In this document: one piece after another, positions 9,398 through 18,103 of the stretch | How the letters are laid out: every line of letters begins with the position of its first letter | Position numbering within the stretch: position 1 is the first letter of the stretch | Source: an uncultured Bradyrhizobium sp. | Lineage (GTDB): Bacteria; Pseudomonadota; Alphaproteobacteria; Rhizobiales; Xanthobacteraceae | DNA: 64,000 bases | Reading direction: 5' to 3' | Assembly: GCF_936943645.1 (NCBI RefSeq) | Contig: NZ_CAKZJO010000051.1 | Location: 1-64,000, forward strand | The notes under the pieces: generated by a model | What the model was told of the DNA's origin: nothing | Databases searched by the model: none | Seen by the model: the letters and a program-made list of their open reading frames with translations, nothing else | Translations under genes and position numbers: made by a program

Positions 9398-10725
9398 TGG
9401 AGAGACGCTCACGCACCTTGGTTCGCGGCAATCTCCTCCGTCTCGCGGGCCTCATCACGTCGATTGCCCTGGCGGTGCCCGCCTGCGCTCAGCCGCTCGA
9501 TGCCCGCTTCCTGCTGGGTGTCGGCACCCATCAGGGGCTGGGCGGGCCGGTGAGCGCACGCGGATACGTGCCTGCGGAGAACGTCGCGCAGATCAAGCAA
9601 CTCGGCCTCAACGCCTTCCGCGACGATTTTCCGTGGTCCGACTTCGAGGTCGGGGGACGCCGGATGGGGTTCACGCCCCGGCTGGGGAGGCTCGAAACGC
9701 AGGTCAAGTCAGGCGTCGCGCGCCCGCTGCTAATCCTGGCGTTCGGTCATCATCTGGTTCCGAATTCCTCGCCACCGACCACCGACGAGGCGCGGCAGCG
9801 GTTTGCCGACTACGCTGCGGCGGCGGCGCAATCGGTGGTGGCGCAGCATCCACTCTTCGAGCTCTGGAACGAATGGAATCTGGCATCGAAGAAGGATGCC
9901 GCGTTCTCGCCTGAGAACTATCTGGCGCTTGCCCAAGCTGCGCGGCCGGCGGTCAAACGGGTTGCCCCGAATGCGCCGTTCCTGGTCGGCGCGCTCGGCG
10001 ACGATCCGGGTTGGACCTGGACGGAGAAGATGCTGCGCACCGGCATCCTTCAATATGCGGATGGCGCATCGATCCACCTCTACAATTTCTGCATGGGCCC
10101 GAGCAAACGCACCTCGGCCGAGATCATCGACCGACTCACGGCGTTTCACCGCCTCGTCGGCCAGGCGAGCGGAAACCCGGACTACCCGATCTATGTCACG
10201 GAGACGGGCTGGACCACCGCCAGCAACAAATGCGGCGTCAACGAACAGGCCCAGGCCGACAATACGGCGCAACTCATCCTGTGGGCGTCGACCGCGACAC
10301 GCTGGCTCAAGGGCATGTGGCTCTACGAGCTCAAGGACAGCGGCAAGAATCCATCGGAGCTGGAGGACAATTTCGGACTCTATCGTTTCGACAATTCGCC
10401 GAAGCCGGTCGCCTGTGCCGCCCAGGGCGCCTGGGCCTTCATTCGCTCCAGCCTGAGCGCCGAGCGGCGCGAGCTCGCCAGCGGCGTCGTGTCGATCAAT
10501 GCCACCACGGCTTCGGGGAGCAGACTTGCGGTCTGGTCCGAGACTCCAGACCGACGCTATGAAATCCGGCTCAAGGGCGATCAACAAGGCGCAAGCTTTG
10601 CGATGCCGTGCGACCAAGCGGCCAAGCCCGCGTCCGGGGTCTGGATTCCCGTCTCGAGCACCCCGGTTCTGATTGCAGCCAATGACAGTGCCGTTCCCGC
10701 CCTGGAGATCAGGCCGGCGCGGTAG
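9397..10725 (+). CDS. Exported clan GH-A-like glycoside hydrolase (GH39/PslG-like)
   Basis: Glycosidase of 442 residues with an N-terminal signal-like segment (basic MERRSRTLVR, then a hydrophobic stretch ending near PACAQ), so it is likely periplasmic or secreted. The two clan GH-A catalytic acids are visible: acid/base Glu159 in ELWNEWN and nucleophile Glu269 in YVTETGWTT. The segment NFGLYRFDNSPKP closes the barrel; the last 100 residues form a separate beta-rich part. Exopolysaccharide operons often carry such an enzyme, for example PslG in Pseudomonas, to cut polymer during synthesis or dispersal, and its one-base overlap with a glycosyltransferase gene fits that role. The exact GH family is my inference from motifs and context. 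Confidence 0.8.
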   Translation: MERRSRTLVRGNLLRLAGLITSIALAVPACAQPLDARFLLGVGTHQGLGGPVSARGYVPAENVAQIKQLGLNAFRDDFPWSDFEVGGRRMGFTPRLGRLETQVKSGVARPLLILAFGHHLVPNSSPPTTDEARQRFADYAAAAAQSVVAQHPLFELWNEWNLASKKDAAFSPENYLALAQAARPAVKRVAPNAPFLVGALGDDPGWTWTEKMLRTGILQYADGASIHLYNFCMGPSKRTSAEIIDRLTAFHRLVGQASGNPDYPIYVTETGWTTASNKCGVNEQAQADNTAQLILWASTATRWLKGMWLYELKDSGKNPSELEDNFGLYRFDNSPKPVACAAQGAWAFIRSSLSAERRELASGVVSINATTASGSRLAVWSETPDRRYEIRLKGDQQGASFAMPCDQAAKPASGVWIPVSSTPVLIAANDSAVPALEIRPAR

Positions 10726-10756
10726 AGGCTTTTTTTGCAGACATGAGGTTGACGCG

Positions 10757-12031
10757 ATGAAAGTTCTTTTGACGTCCACGCTTTACCCGACGCCTCAGGC
10801 CCCAAAGATCGTCGGCGGCGCGGAGATCTTCGCCCGCCGTTTCGCCGAAGGGCTGGCGCAGCGCGGTGACGAGGTGGAAGTGATCCGGGCCGAATCCGTC
10901 CCAGGGCAAGCCCTGGAGACCTGCGACGGCATCAACGTCTATTCCGCGCCGGTGCAAAACATCTATCGGCCCTTCACCGAGCAGAAGAACGTCGCACTGC
11001 GCAGCATGTGGCACGCGATCGACGACTGGCAGATGCAGGCCCCCCTGATCGCCGAGCGCATCCGGGCTTTCAAGCCCGACGTGCTGCACTCCAACAACCT
11101 CTCCGGCCTCACCACCGCGATCTGGCGCGTGGCCGCGCAGCTCGGCGTTCCCGTGCTCCACACGCTCCATGACTATTATCTGACCTGCCCGCGCTGCTCG
11201 CGCTTCGACAAGGGGTGCTCCTGCGAGCGCACCTGCACGAGCTGCAACATCCTGACCTTCCATCGCAAGCGTGCCACGCACTGGCTCAGCGCCGTGGTCG
11301 GCGTCAGCGAGCGCGTTCTGTCCATTCACACCGACATGGGCATGTTCTCGGAGACGCCGATCCGCACCGTGATCCGCAACGCCTCGACCGAGCCGCCGCA
11401 TGCGCCCTATCCGCGTCCGATCTGCACCACCGAGGTGACGTTCGGATTCATCGGCCGCCTCACGGAGGAAAAAGGCATCGAGAACCTGATGCGGGCCCTG
11501 GCGCTGCTGCCCCGGGATCGCATCCGCATGATGATCGCCGGCCGGGTCAGCGACGAGGAACAGCGACGGCTCAGGACGCTGGCGCCCGATGCGCGCATCG
11601 AGTTCATGGGCTTCGTCGCACCGGACGATTTCTACAAGCAGGTCGACGTCGTGGTCGCCCCCTCCATCTGGCACGACCCCGGCCCCCTCGTCGTCGCAGA
11701 TGCCAAGGCGGCCGGCCGGCCATTGCTCGGAACGCGCTTTGGTGGCATGCCCGAGGTCATCGAGCACGGCGTGACGGGCTGGCTGACCGAAGCCGATCCG
11801 CAATCCCTGGCCAAGAGCATGCTGGCGGTCGCGTCCGATCCGCACAAGATCGACGAGATCAGCCGGCGCCTCGTCGCCGACACCAACAAGTGGATCTTTG
11901 CCGACGTGCTGTCCTCGTACAAAAACCTGTACGAGCAATTGCGCGAGCAGCGGATGTCGCGCATGCGCGCGGCAACGAGCGAGGCGCCACAGGGACGGAC
12001 GGTCGGCAAGGAGCGCCTCATTCCGCGATGA
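10757..12031 (+). CDS. Glycosyltransferase, GT4 family with Cys-rich loop
   Basis: GT-B glycosyltransferase of 424 residues. It opens MKVLLTSTLYPTPQAP then GGAEIFARR, the normal acceptor-domain start. A Cys-rich loop, CPRCSRFDKGCSC followed by TCTSC, lies near residue 150; related exopolysaccharide transferases often have such a loop. The donor domain has FGFIGRLTEEKGIENL. Odd point: where the EX7E motif should be, it reads SIWHDPGPLVVADA, with His and Asp in place of the two Glu. The ATG at 10757 has GAGG eight bases upstream; the longer frame from 10673 runs through the end of the preceding gene and is rejected. It lies 31 bases after the glycosidase and 10 bases before the flippase. Confidence 0.87.
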   Translation: MKVLLTSTLYPTPQAPKIVGGAEIFARRFAEGLAQRGDEVEVIRAESVPGQALETCDGINVYSAPVQNIYRPFTEQKNVALRSMWHAIDDWQMQAPLIAERIRAFKPDVLHSNNLSGLTTAIWRVAAQLGVPVLHTLHDYYLTCPRCSRFDKGCSCERTCTSCNILTFHRKRATHWLSAVVGVSERVLSIHTDMGMFSETPIRTVIRNASTEPPHAPYPRPICTTEVTFGFIGRLTEEKGIENLMRALALLPRDRIRMMIAGRVSDEEQRRLRTLAPDARIEFMGFVAPDDFYKQVDVVVAPSIWHDPGPLVVADAKAAGRPLLGTRFGGMPEVIEHGVTGWLTEADPQSLAKSMLAVASDPHKIDEISRRLVADTNKWIFADVLSSYKNLYEQLREQRMSRMRAATSEAPQGRTVGKERLIPR

Positions 12032-12041
12032 CACGCCGGCC

Positions 12042-13433
12042 ATGACACGCCTCCTCGCGATGGCGGGCTACGTCTATCAGAGCGCCGCGGCGATCATCCT
12101 GATCTTCGCGATCAGCCATCTGCTGCCCGCCGCCGACTACACCAACTTCTCCCTCGCGCTGGCCTCGAGCCAACTCCTTTGCGTCCTGATGTTCGAGTGG
12201 CTGCAGCTCGCCGGACTGCGCTTTCTGGCGGCAGCCAGGGAGAACGACACCGCCCGGCTGAGGTGGTCGCTCTTTGCAGCCGGCCTGTCGAGTGCGGCCG
12301 TGCTCGTCGTGGTCGGAAGTTGCGCGTCGCTGGCCAGCGCGCTCCCGAGGGGGATCATCGCGCTGGGCCTCGGCATCTCCGTCCTGCAGGGCCTGACGGA
12401 CCTCTATTTCCTGTCGGTGCGTCTATCCGACCGGCTCGGCATCGCGTCCTCTCTTCTTGCATTGCGCGCCACCGCCCTCCTCGCCGGAGCCGTTGCAGGA
12501 GGCGTGATCTCGGGAACGGCCGAGGCGACGCTGCTGGGCATTGCGACGGGCCACGCTCTTGGCCTTCTTGCCGGCCTCGCCGCTTATCGCACACCGATGG
12601 AGCGTACCTCGTTCCAGACGATGCTGGCCGATTGGAAGGACTTCTCCCGCTACGGCATGCTGGCCGCGGGCGCATCCGTCATTCATTTGTCGGTGCCGGT
12701 GCTGCTCCGTGTCATCGTCATCGGCCGGCTGGGTGCGACCGGAGCGGGGGCCGGATTTTCCATCGCTCTCGATCTCCTGCAACGTCCTTTCTGGGTGCTC
12801 AATGCCGCGATCCACACCGTGAGCTATCCCGAGGTTGTCAACGACTTCGAAAACGGCAGCAGCGCGCAATCGGCTCAATCGGCGCGGCGGATGTTCGAAT
12901 TCATGATCTGCACGACCCTCGTGCTGCTCGGCGGGCTGATCGGGTTCATTCCGGATGCAGCCCGTATCCTGGTGCCGCAGGCGAGCCTGGACGGCTTCCT
13001 GGAGACGGCGCCAACCGTTGCCGCGTTTTACTTCCTGCACACCCATTTGCAGGCGACGATCGCGGTCGTCCCCCACCTCGAGAAGCTGGCGACCAGGCTC
13101 GTCGTCGTCGCAGCCGGCCAGCTTGCCCTCGTCGTCTGCTTCGCGCTGGTCGCGACGTCGCTCGGCGTCTCGCCCCGAGGGGCAGTCGGTTGTGCCGCGG
13201 CCGCCACGCTCGCCACCATCCTGGTCGCACTCGGTCCGACCCTGCGGTTCGAGGCTTTTCCGCGCTGGCCCCTGGTCATGCAGGCCTTTCTGGCCGCAAT
13301 CCTGATCGGTTCGCTCGGCGCGATGCCGACGGAGCCCGCGACGTGGCTCGCCGGCAAGATCGTGCTCGCCGCGATCGCAACGGCGATCATCGGATGGCGC
13401 GGAGACTTTCTGATGCTCGCCCGCCGCGGTTGA
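12042..13433 (+). CDS. Wzx-like polysaccharide flippase / membrane export protein
   Basis: Polytopic inner-membrane protein of 463 residues, with about 12 hydrophobic helices, of the MOP (Wzx/MATE-like) type that flips lipid-linked oligosaccharides. It opens MTRLLAMAGYVYQSAAAIIL, like other members. Assignment rests on the helix pattern, length and position immediately after a glycosyltransferase; there are no catalytic motifs to read. The ATG at 12042 is preferred to the upstream in-frame start at 11898, which would overlap 130 bases of the preceding gene with low-quality sequence. Last gene of the operon that begins at 8219. A second flippase lies at 20637-22094. Confidence 0.78.
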   Translation: MTRLLAMAGYVYQSAAAIILIFAISHLLPAADYTNFSLALASSQLLCVLMFEWLQLAGLRFLAAARENDTARLRWSLFAAGLSSAAVLVVVGSCASLASALPRGIIALGLGISVLQGLTDLYFLSVRLSDRLGIASSLLALRATALLAGAVAGGVISGTAEATLLGIATGHALGLLAGLAAYRTPMERTSFQTMLADWKDFSRYGMLAAGASVIHLSVPVLLRVIVIGRLGATGAGAGFSIALDLLQRPFWVLNAAIHTVSYPEVVNDFENGSSAQSAQSARRMFEFMICTTLVLLGGLIGFIPDAARILVPQASLDGFLETAPTVAAFYFLHTHLQATIAVVPHLEKLATRLVVVAAGQLALVVCFALVATSLGVSPRGAVGCAAAATLATILVALGPTLRFEAFPRWPLVMQAFLAAILIGSLGAMPTEPATWLAGKIVLAAIATAIIGWRGDFLMLARRG

Positions 13434-13951
13434 TTCGTCGCATCGGCAGTTTGTGACAAGGCGTCGGTTCCAGCGCGGAACTCTCTCGTGCCGGCCATCC
13501 TCAGCTACGAGCGCCTGCTTCATTCATAAGCACACACAACCAAGAGCTGTACATCCATTGACTTAACCGCCCATGGAAGCGGCATCTGCGAACTTCCCGT
13601 GCAAAAGAGCGAGTGGACTGCACGAGCGAAGAGACCAAGATACTCCGAACGGTGGACACGGGGCGACGCATCGCGCTCTTCGACAACCGACAGACGAATG
13701 CAAGTCCGCGCAACCTGCGCATACATTCAGCAGCGCAAGTCGAGAATATCTCGAAAGCGCCTTCCTCACGCCATGCTGGCCCGGCATTGCGTTCCTATTC
13801 CGCTGCAACCGAGCGCGTCTGTTCCTGCACAAGGAACCTCGTTTCGCTCGCGATTTGTAGCTTCGATTTTTATCTGAAATTCACACTCGACAGAGAAGCT
13901 TGAACGCAAATCCTGCGAGCAATTTCGTTCGCGTTGAAATTCGAGTGTGCA
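13434..13951. other. 518-base intergenic region upstream of the repeat glycosidase
   Basis: No supported gene; four overlapping open frames on two strands have no family-like content. The region is poorer in GC than its neighbours and probably carries the promoter of the glycosidase that starts at 13952. It contains a perfect 15-base dyad at 13740-13754. I see no clear terminator for the flippase operon that ends at 13433. Confidence 0.5.
13740..13754. promoter_or_regulatory. Perfect dyad, possible operator
   Basis: TCGAGA-ATA-TCTCGA, six-base arms with a three-base spacer, about 200 bases upstream of the repeat glycosidase. Perfect symmetry of this size in an intergenic region is suggestive of a dimeric regulator site, but no regulator can be named and chance is not excluded. 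Confidence 0.3.
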
Positions 13952-16900
13952 ATGTCAGACCAGACCATCCTGTCCGCCAGCGGCTTCATCAACTCCATTG
14001 GCGTCAACACGCATGCCGGCTTCGGATGGACCGGCTACAACAATCTCGCGCTGATGGTCGACGACCTCAAGTATCTCGGCGTCACCCACCTGCGCGACGC
14101 GATGGGGACCAGCCCGGCTGCGCAACCCGTCGTCGACGGTCTTGCCGCCGCCGGCTACAAGTTCGACTTCCTGGTGTCGTCCGCGCTGCCCCAGACCGGC
14201 ACGACCGGGCTACAGAACTACATCGCCTCGCTGCAGAAGTTCGCGACGAGCCATCCGGGCAGCATCAGCGCCATCGAAGGGCTCAACGAAGCGAACCACC
14301 AGCCCTTCAGCTATAATGGTAGCTCGAGCCTCACTGCCGCGGCCCAGTTCCAGAGCGCGCTCTATCAGGCTGTCAACGCCAACGCCACGCTCGGCAGCAT
14401 CCCCGTCTACAATCTGTCATTGGCCTACAACGACCCGCAAGGCTACAGCCAGCTCGGCAATATGTCGGGCTCGGTCGATTACGCCAACGCCCATGCCTAT
14501 GTCAGCACCAGCCTGACGACCAGCAGCTCGATTGCGGCAACGCTGAGCGCCGTCATGACCGCGGCCCCGGGCAAGCCCGTCGTCATCACCGAGACCGGCT
14601 ACACCACTCAGGCCAATACCCAATATCTCGGCGTCAACGAAACGGTGCAGGCCAAATCGATCCTGAACACGCTGGTGGATGCCTACAAGGCCGGCGTCAG
14701 CGCGACCTATCTTTACGAGCTGTTCGATCGCGACTCCGCCGCCAGCAATACCAATCCCGAAGCGAATTTCGGACTGTTCAATTCCGACGGAACGCCGAAG
14801 CTCGCCGCGACGGCGATCCACAACCTGACCACCATTCTGGCCGACGACGGCACGGGCGGCCTGCAGCCGACTGATCCGCTGAACTACACGCTGAGCAACA
14901 TGCCGGCCACCGGCAGCAGCATGGTGCTCGGCAAGAGCAACGGCGCCTATGAGCTCGTGGTGTGGGCGGAGCCGAAGCTCTGGAACGATTCGACCGACAC
15001 CGAGGTGTCCAATACGGCCCAGACCGTCACGGTGAACCTCGGCGGCGTCCATCATTCGGTGAAGGTCTATGACACGCTGACGGGAACCACGGCGATCGCC
15101 AGCTACACCGACGTCAGCACGATCACGATTCCGGTCAGCGACCATCCGCTGATCATCGAGATCGATGCGCCCCCAACCTCTTCGACACCGCCGGACACCC
15201 GTACCACCGTCAGCGGAACGGCCGCCGAGATCGTGCCGCAACTGTCCGACCTCACCACCTCGACGGCGCTGCAGACCATCACGCTGACCGACTCGCACGT
15301 CCTGCCGGTCGCCTCCAAGGCGACCATGGACTACATGATCGCCCATTACGGTAGCGCCCTCGCCAAGATCCAGGGCGGCTACTCCTTCTCGGTGACGAAC
15401 TCGGCCGCGACCTGGATCAACACCAAGACCTACGATTCGACCGGCAAGCTGCTCTCGAAGTCCGATACCGGCCTGAATTCCAGCGGGCAGCCGACCTCGA
15501 CCACCATCGCCGACACCGACGGCTCCCAGGACCTGATCAGCTACACCAATGGCGTGAAGACGAAGTCCGTTCACGTCGGCACCGACGCAACGCGGACCAC
15601 CGACACCTACAACACGGCCGGCACCCTTCTGAGCGAAGTCGTCCAGAAGTCCGACGGCTATTACTCCACGACGCTCTATACGAACGGCGTGAAGACCGCC
15701 GCCTACGTCAAGAACGCCGACGGTTCGCAGGACAATTACACCTACGGCATCACGGGCAAGAGCTTCACCACCCAGGTGCAGCATCTCGACGCCTCCGGAA
15801 AGGTCACCTCGGTGACCCGCAGCCATGCCGACGGCTCGCTGGACTCGACGCAGGTCTACAACAGCGACGGCAGCAGCGTGATCACCACCTATAGCGCCAC
15901 CGGCGTCAAGCTTGTCGAGACCGCGTATCACGCCGATCACAGCAAGGACGTCTGGACCTACAACATCACGGGCCAGACCTACACCACCGAACACGACGTC
16001 TACAACACCACCGGCTTTCTCACCGGCCTGACGCGCCTGCACGCCGACGGCAGCCTCGCCTTCAAGCTCACTCAGACGACCGACGGCACCAAGACGACCG
16101 ACTGGTACAATGCCGCCGGCAGCCTCACCAGCGAGGTGATCCAGAAGGCCGACGGTTACAGCTCGACAACGCTCTACAGCAACGGCGTCAAGACCAACGC
16201 CTATGTGAAGAACGCCGACGGCAGCCAGGATAATACTGCCTACGGGATCACCGGCCAGAGCTACACCACGCTGATCCAGCACGTCGATCCCACGGGCAAG
16301 GTCACCGCAGTCACGCGCAAGCACGCCGACGGCAGGCTCGACTATACCCAGGTGATCAACAGCGACGGCAGCAGCGTCGTCACCAATTACGATGCCGCGG
16401 GGACGCGGACCAAGGAAAGCGACTTCCATGCCGACGGCAGCAAGGACGTCTTCCTGTTCAACATCACCGGCCAGGACTACACGACCGAGCACGATATCTA
16501 CGATGCGACCGGATTCCTCACCACGCTGATCCGCAAGCACGCCGACGGCAGCATGGCGTTCAAGCTGGTGCAGAGCGCGGACGGGACCAAGACCACCGAC
16601 TGGTACGACGCCAGCGGCGTCCTCACCAGCGAGGTGTTCCAGAAGCCGAGCGGCTACAACTCGACCACGGTCTACACCAACGGCGTGAAGACGGCGGCCT
16701 ACATCACCAATGCCGACCAGAGCCACGACAATTACAGCTACAACATCACCGGCCAGAGCTACACCACGCAGTATCAGCACCTCGACCCCTCAGGCCGGAC
16801 GACGGAGGTGACCCGCTGGCATGCGGACAACTCGCTCGACTACACCCAGGTCATCAACAGCGACGGCAGCAGCGTGGTCACCAACTACGATGCATCAGGC

Positions 16901-17860
16901 GTCAAGAAGACGGAGACCGACTACCACGCCGACGGGTCGAAGGACGTCTTCCAGTTCAACGTGGTCGGCCAGACCTACACCAACGAGCACGACACCTACG
17001 ATACGACCGGCTTCCTCACCCACATCGTGCGCACCCACGCCGACGACAGCCTGGCTTTCACGCTGACGCAGAGCGCCGACGGCACCAAGACTTCCGACTG
17101 GTACGACGCCAACGGTATCATCACCAGCGAGGTGACGACCAAGAGCGATGGCTACAACTCCACGACCGTCTACACGGGCGGTGTGAAGACCGCGGCCTAC
17201 ATCAAGAATGCCGACGGCACGTCGGACAATTGGAACTACAACGTCACCGGGCAGTCCTACACCACCCAGCATCAGCACCTCGATGCCGCGGGCAAGCTGC
17301 TTGAGCTCACCCGGACCCATGCCGACGGCACGCTGGACTACACCCAGGTCATCCATGCCGACGGCAGCAAGCTCACCGATATCTATGACAGCGCCGGCAC
17401 CAAGACCCAGGAGATCGCCAACAACACCGACGGCTCCAAGGACGTCTTCCTGTTCAACTTCAACGGACAGGCCGGCACCACCCAGCACGAAAACTACAAC
17501 AGCGCCAACGCGCTGCAGTTCTTCGACCAGACCAAGACCGACGGCAGCCACAACGTCACGGCCGTCGCCAGCGGCGTCACGATCCAGGGCGGAGCGGGCA
17601 ACGACGTGTTCTCGGCCGCGCCGAACTCGACGACGGTGGCTTACGACCATGGCCAGGACCAGATCCTCAACTTCCAGGCCGGCGATGGCACGACGCACGA
17701 CGTGGTTCAGATCTCCAAGCTGCTCGCCGCTGACTACAGCCACCTGCAGATCACGCAATCCGGCACGAATGCGCTGATCACGTTCTCGGCCAATGACTCG
17801 ATCCTGCTGAAGAACGTCTATGTCTCCAGCCTGACGAGCCACGACTTCGTGTTCGTCTGA
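13952..17860 (+). CDS. Large repeat-containing glycoside hydrolase with RTX-like C-terminus
   Basis: Protein of 1302 residues. The N-terminal 300 residues are a clan GH-A-like barrel: LNEAN carries the likely acid/base Glu113 and VITETGYTT the nucleophile Glu214, followed by ANFGLFNSDGTPK, which mirrors the smaller glycosidase at 9397. A beta-rich segment (about 300-420) and a linker follow. Residues about 545-1208 are four tandem 166-residue repeats rich in Asp, Gly, Thr and Tyr (HADGS, NGVKTAAY, ITGQSYTT). The end is GGAGNDVF, then an HGQDQILNF/LTSHDFVF region that resembles type-I-secretion C-termini. There is no signal peptide, so type I export is the likely route. The ATG at 13952 is chosen over the TTG at 13934. 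A strong terminator follows the stop. Probably a secreted enzyme acting on the locus's own polymer; this is inference. Confidence 0.8.
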   Translation: MSDQTILSASGFINSIGVNTHAGFGWTGYNNLALMVDDLKYLGVTHLRDAMGTSPAAQPVVDGLAAAGYKFDFLVSSALPQTGTTGLQNYIASLQKFATSHPGSISAIEGLNEANHQPFSYNGSSSLTAAAQFQSALYQAVNANATLGSIPVYNLSLAYNDPQGYSQLGNMSGSVDYANAHAYVSTSLTTSSSIAATLSAVMTAAPGKPVVITETGYTTQANTQYLGVNETVQAKSILNTLVDAYKAGVSATYLYELFDRDSAASNTNPEANFGLFNSDGTPKLAATAIHNLTTILADDGTGGLQPTDPLNYTLSNMPATGSSMVLGKSNGAYELVVWAEPKLWNDSTDTEVSNTAQTVTVNLGGVHHSVKVYDTLTGTTAIASYTDVSTITIPVSDHPLIIEIDAPPTSSTPPDTRTTVSGTAAEIVPQLSDLTTSTALQTITLTDSHVLPVASKATMDYMIAHYGSALAKIQGGYSFSVTNSAATWINTKTYDSTGKLLSKSDTGLNSSGQPTSTTIADTDGSQDLISYTNGVKTKSVHVGTDATRTTDTYNTAGTLLSEVVQKSDGYYSTTLYTNGVKTAAYVKNADGSQDNYTYGITGKSFTTQVQHLDASGKVTSVTRSHADGSLDSTQVYNSDGSSVITTYSATGVKLVETAYHADHSKDVWTYNITGQTYTTEHDVYNTTGFLTGLTRLHADGSLAFKLTQTTDGTKTTDWYNAAGSLTSEVIQKADGYSSTTLYSNGVKTNAYVKNADGSQDNTAYGITGQSYTTLIQHVDPTGKVTAVTRKHADGRLDYTQVINSDGSSVVTNYDAAGTRTKESDFHADGSKDVFLFNITGQDYTTEHDIYDATGFLTTLIRKHADGSMAFKLVQSADGTKTTDWYDASGVLTSEVFQKPSGYNSTTVYTNGVKTAAYITNADQSHDNYSYNITGQSYTTQYQHLDPSGRTTEVTRWHADNSLDYTQVINSDGSSVVTNYDASGVKKTETDYHADGSKDVFQFNVVGQTYTNEHDTYDTTGFLTHIVRTHADDSLAFTLTQSADGTKTSDWYDANGIITSEVTTKSDGYNSTTVYTGGVKTAAYIKNADGTSDNWNYNVTGQSYTTQHQHLDAAGKLLELTRTHADGTLDYTQVIHADGSKLTDIYDSAGTKTQEIANNTDGSKDVFLFNFNGQAGTTQHENYNSANALQFFDQTKTDGSHNVTAVASGVTIQGGAGNDVFSAAPNSTTVAYDHGQDQILNFQAGDGTTHDVVQISKLLAADYSHLQITQSGTNALITFSANDSILLKNVYVSSLTSHDFVFV
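15584..17575 (+). repeat. Four tandem 498-base (166-codon) coding repeats
   Basis: The codon for Asp in the motif DxTxTTDxY falls at 15584, 16082, 16580 and 17078, a spacing of exactly 498 bases each time; the next step, 17576, enters the RTX-like tail. Copies share DGTKTTDWY, SEV, NGVKTAAY, NADGS, ITGQSYTT, HADGSLDYTQV, INSDGSSVVTNYD and HADGSKDVF in the same order. Each unit itself seems to be two unequal halves of about 94 and 72 residues with the same Asp-Gly/Tyr-Asp pattern. Copies differ at many codons, so this is old duplication rather than a fresh array. Confidence 0.85.
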
Positions 17861-17892
17861 GGATTTGCTGCTCAGACGCGCGCCAGCATAGC

Positions 17893-17934
17893 CGGGGCCG
17901 GGACCATGCAGGGTCCCGGCCCCGTTCGTTTGTT
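17893..17934 (+). terminator. Rho-independent terminator after the repeat glycosidase
   Basis: Perfect 13-bp GC-rich stem (arms 17893-17905 and 17912-17924) with a six-base loop, followed by a T-rich tract TTCGTTTGTT, 33 bases after the stop codon. It isolates the glycosidase from the acyltransferase downstream. Confidence 0.85.
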
Positions 17935-18103
17935 GGGCGCCTGCCTCATTGATGAGCGGGAACCTGGCTGCCATACGCAATTGAATGAGCCCATGAATTC
18001 GGACGGACCGCCGCGATTGCGCCGCATCGCCCACGCGCTTGCGAACTTGCGTCACAATTCGCCTCTAGAACAGAGACGAACCGCGCAAGGACTCCGAGGC
18101 CCG

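Noticed and set aside
10709-12043. Minus-strand frame of 444 codons antisense to the third glycosyltransferase
   Set aside because: Shadow frame; no domain, and the opposite strand is a well-supported enzyme.
14417-16780. Open frame of 787 codons antisense to the repeat glycosidase
   Set aside because: A shadow of the 498-base repeats; repetitive low-information sequence with no family motifs.
15584-17575. Regular spacing that might suggest a CRISPR or satellite array
   Set aside because: The period is 498 bases, in frame, inside one long coding region with diverged copies.
16895-18055. Minus-strand frame of 386 codons across the end of the glycosidase
   Set aside because: Also a shadow of the repeats; it runs through the terminator at 17893-17934.
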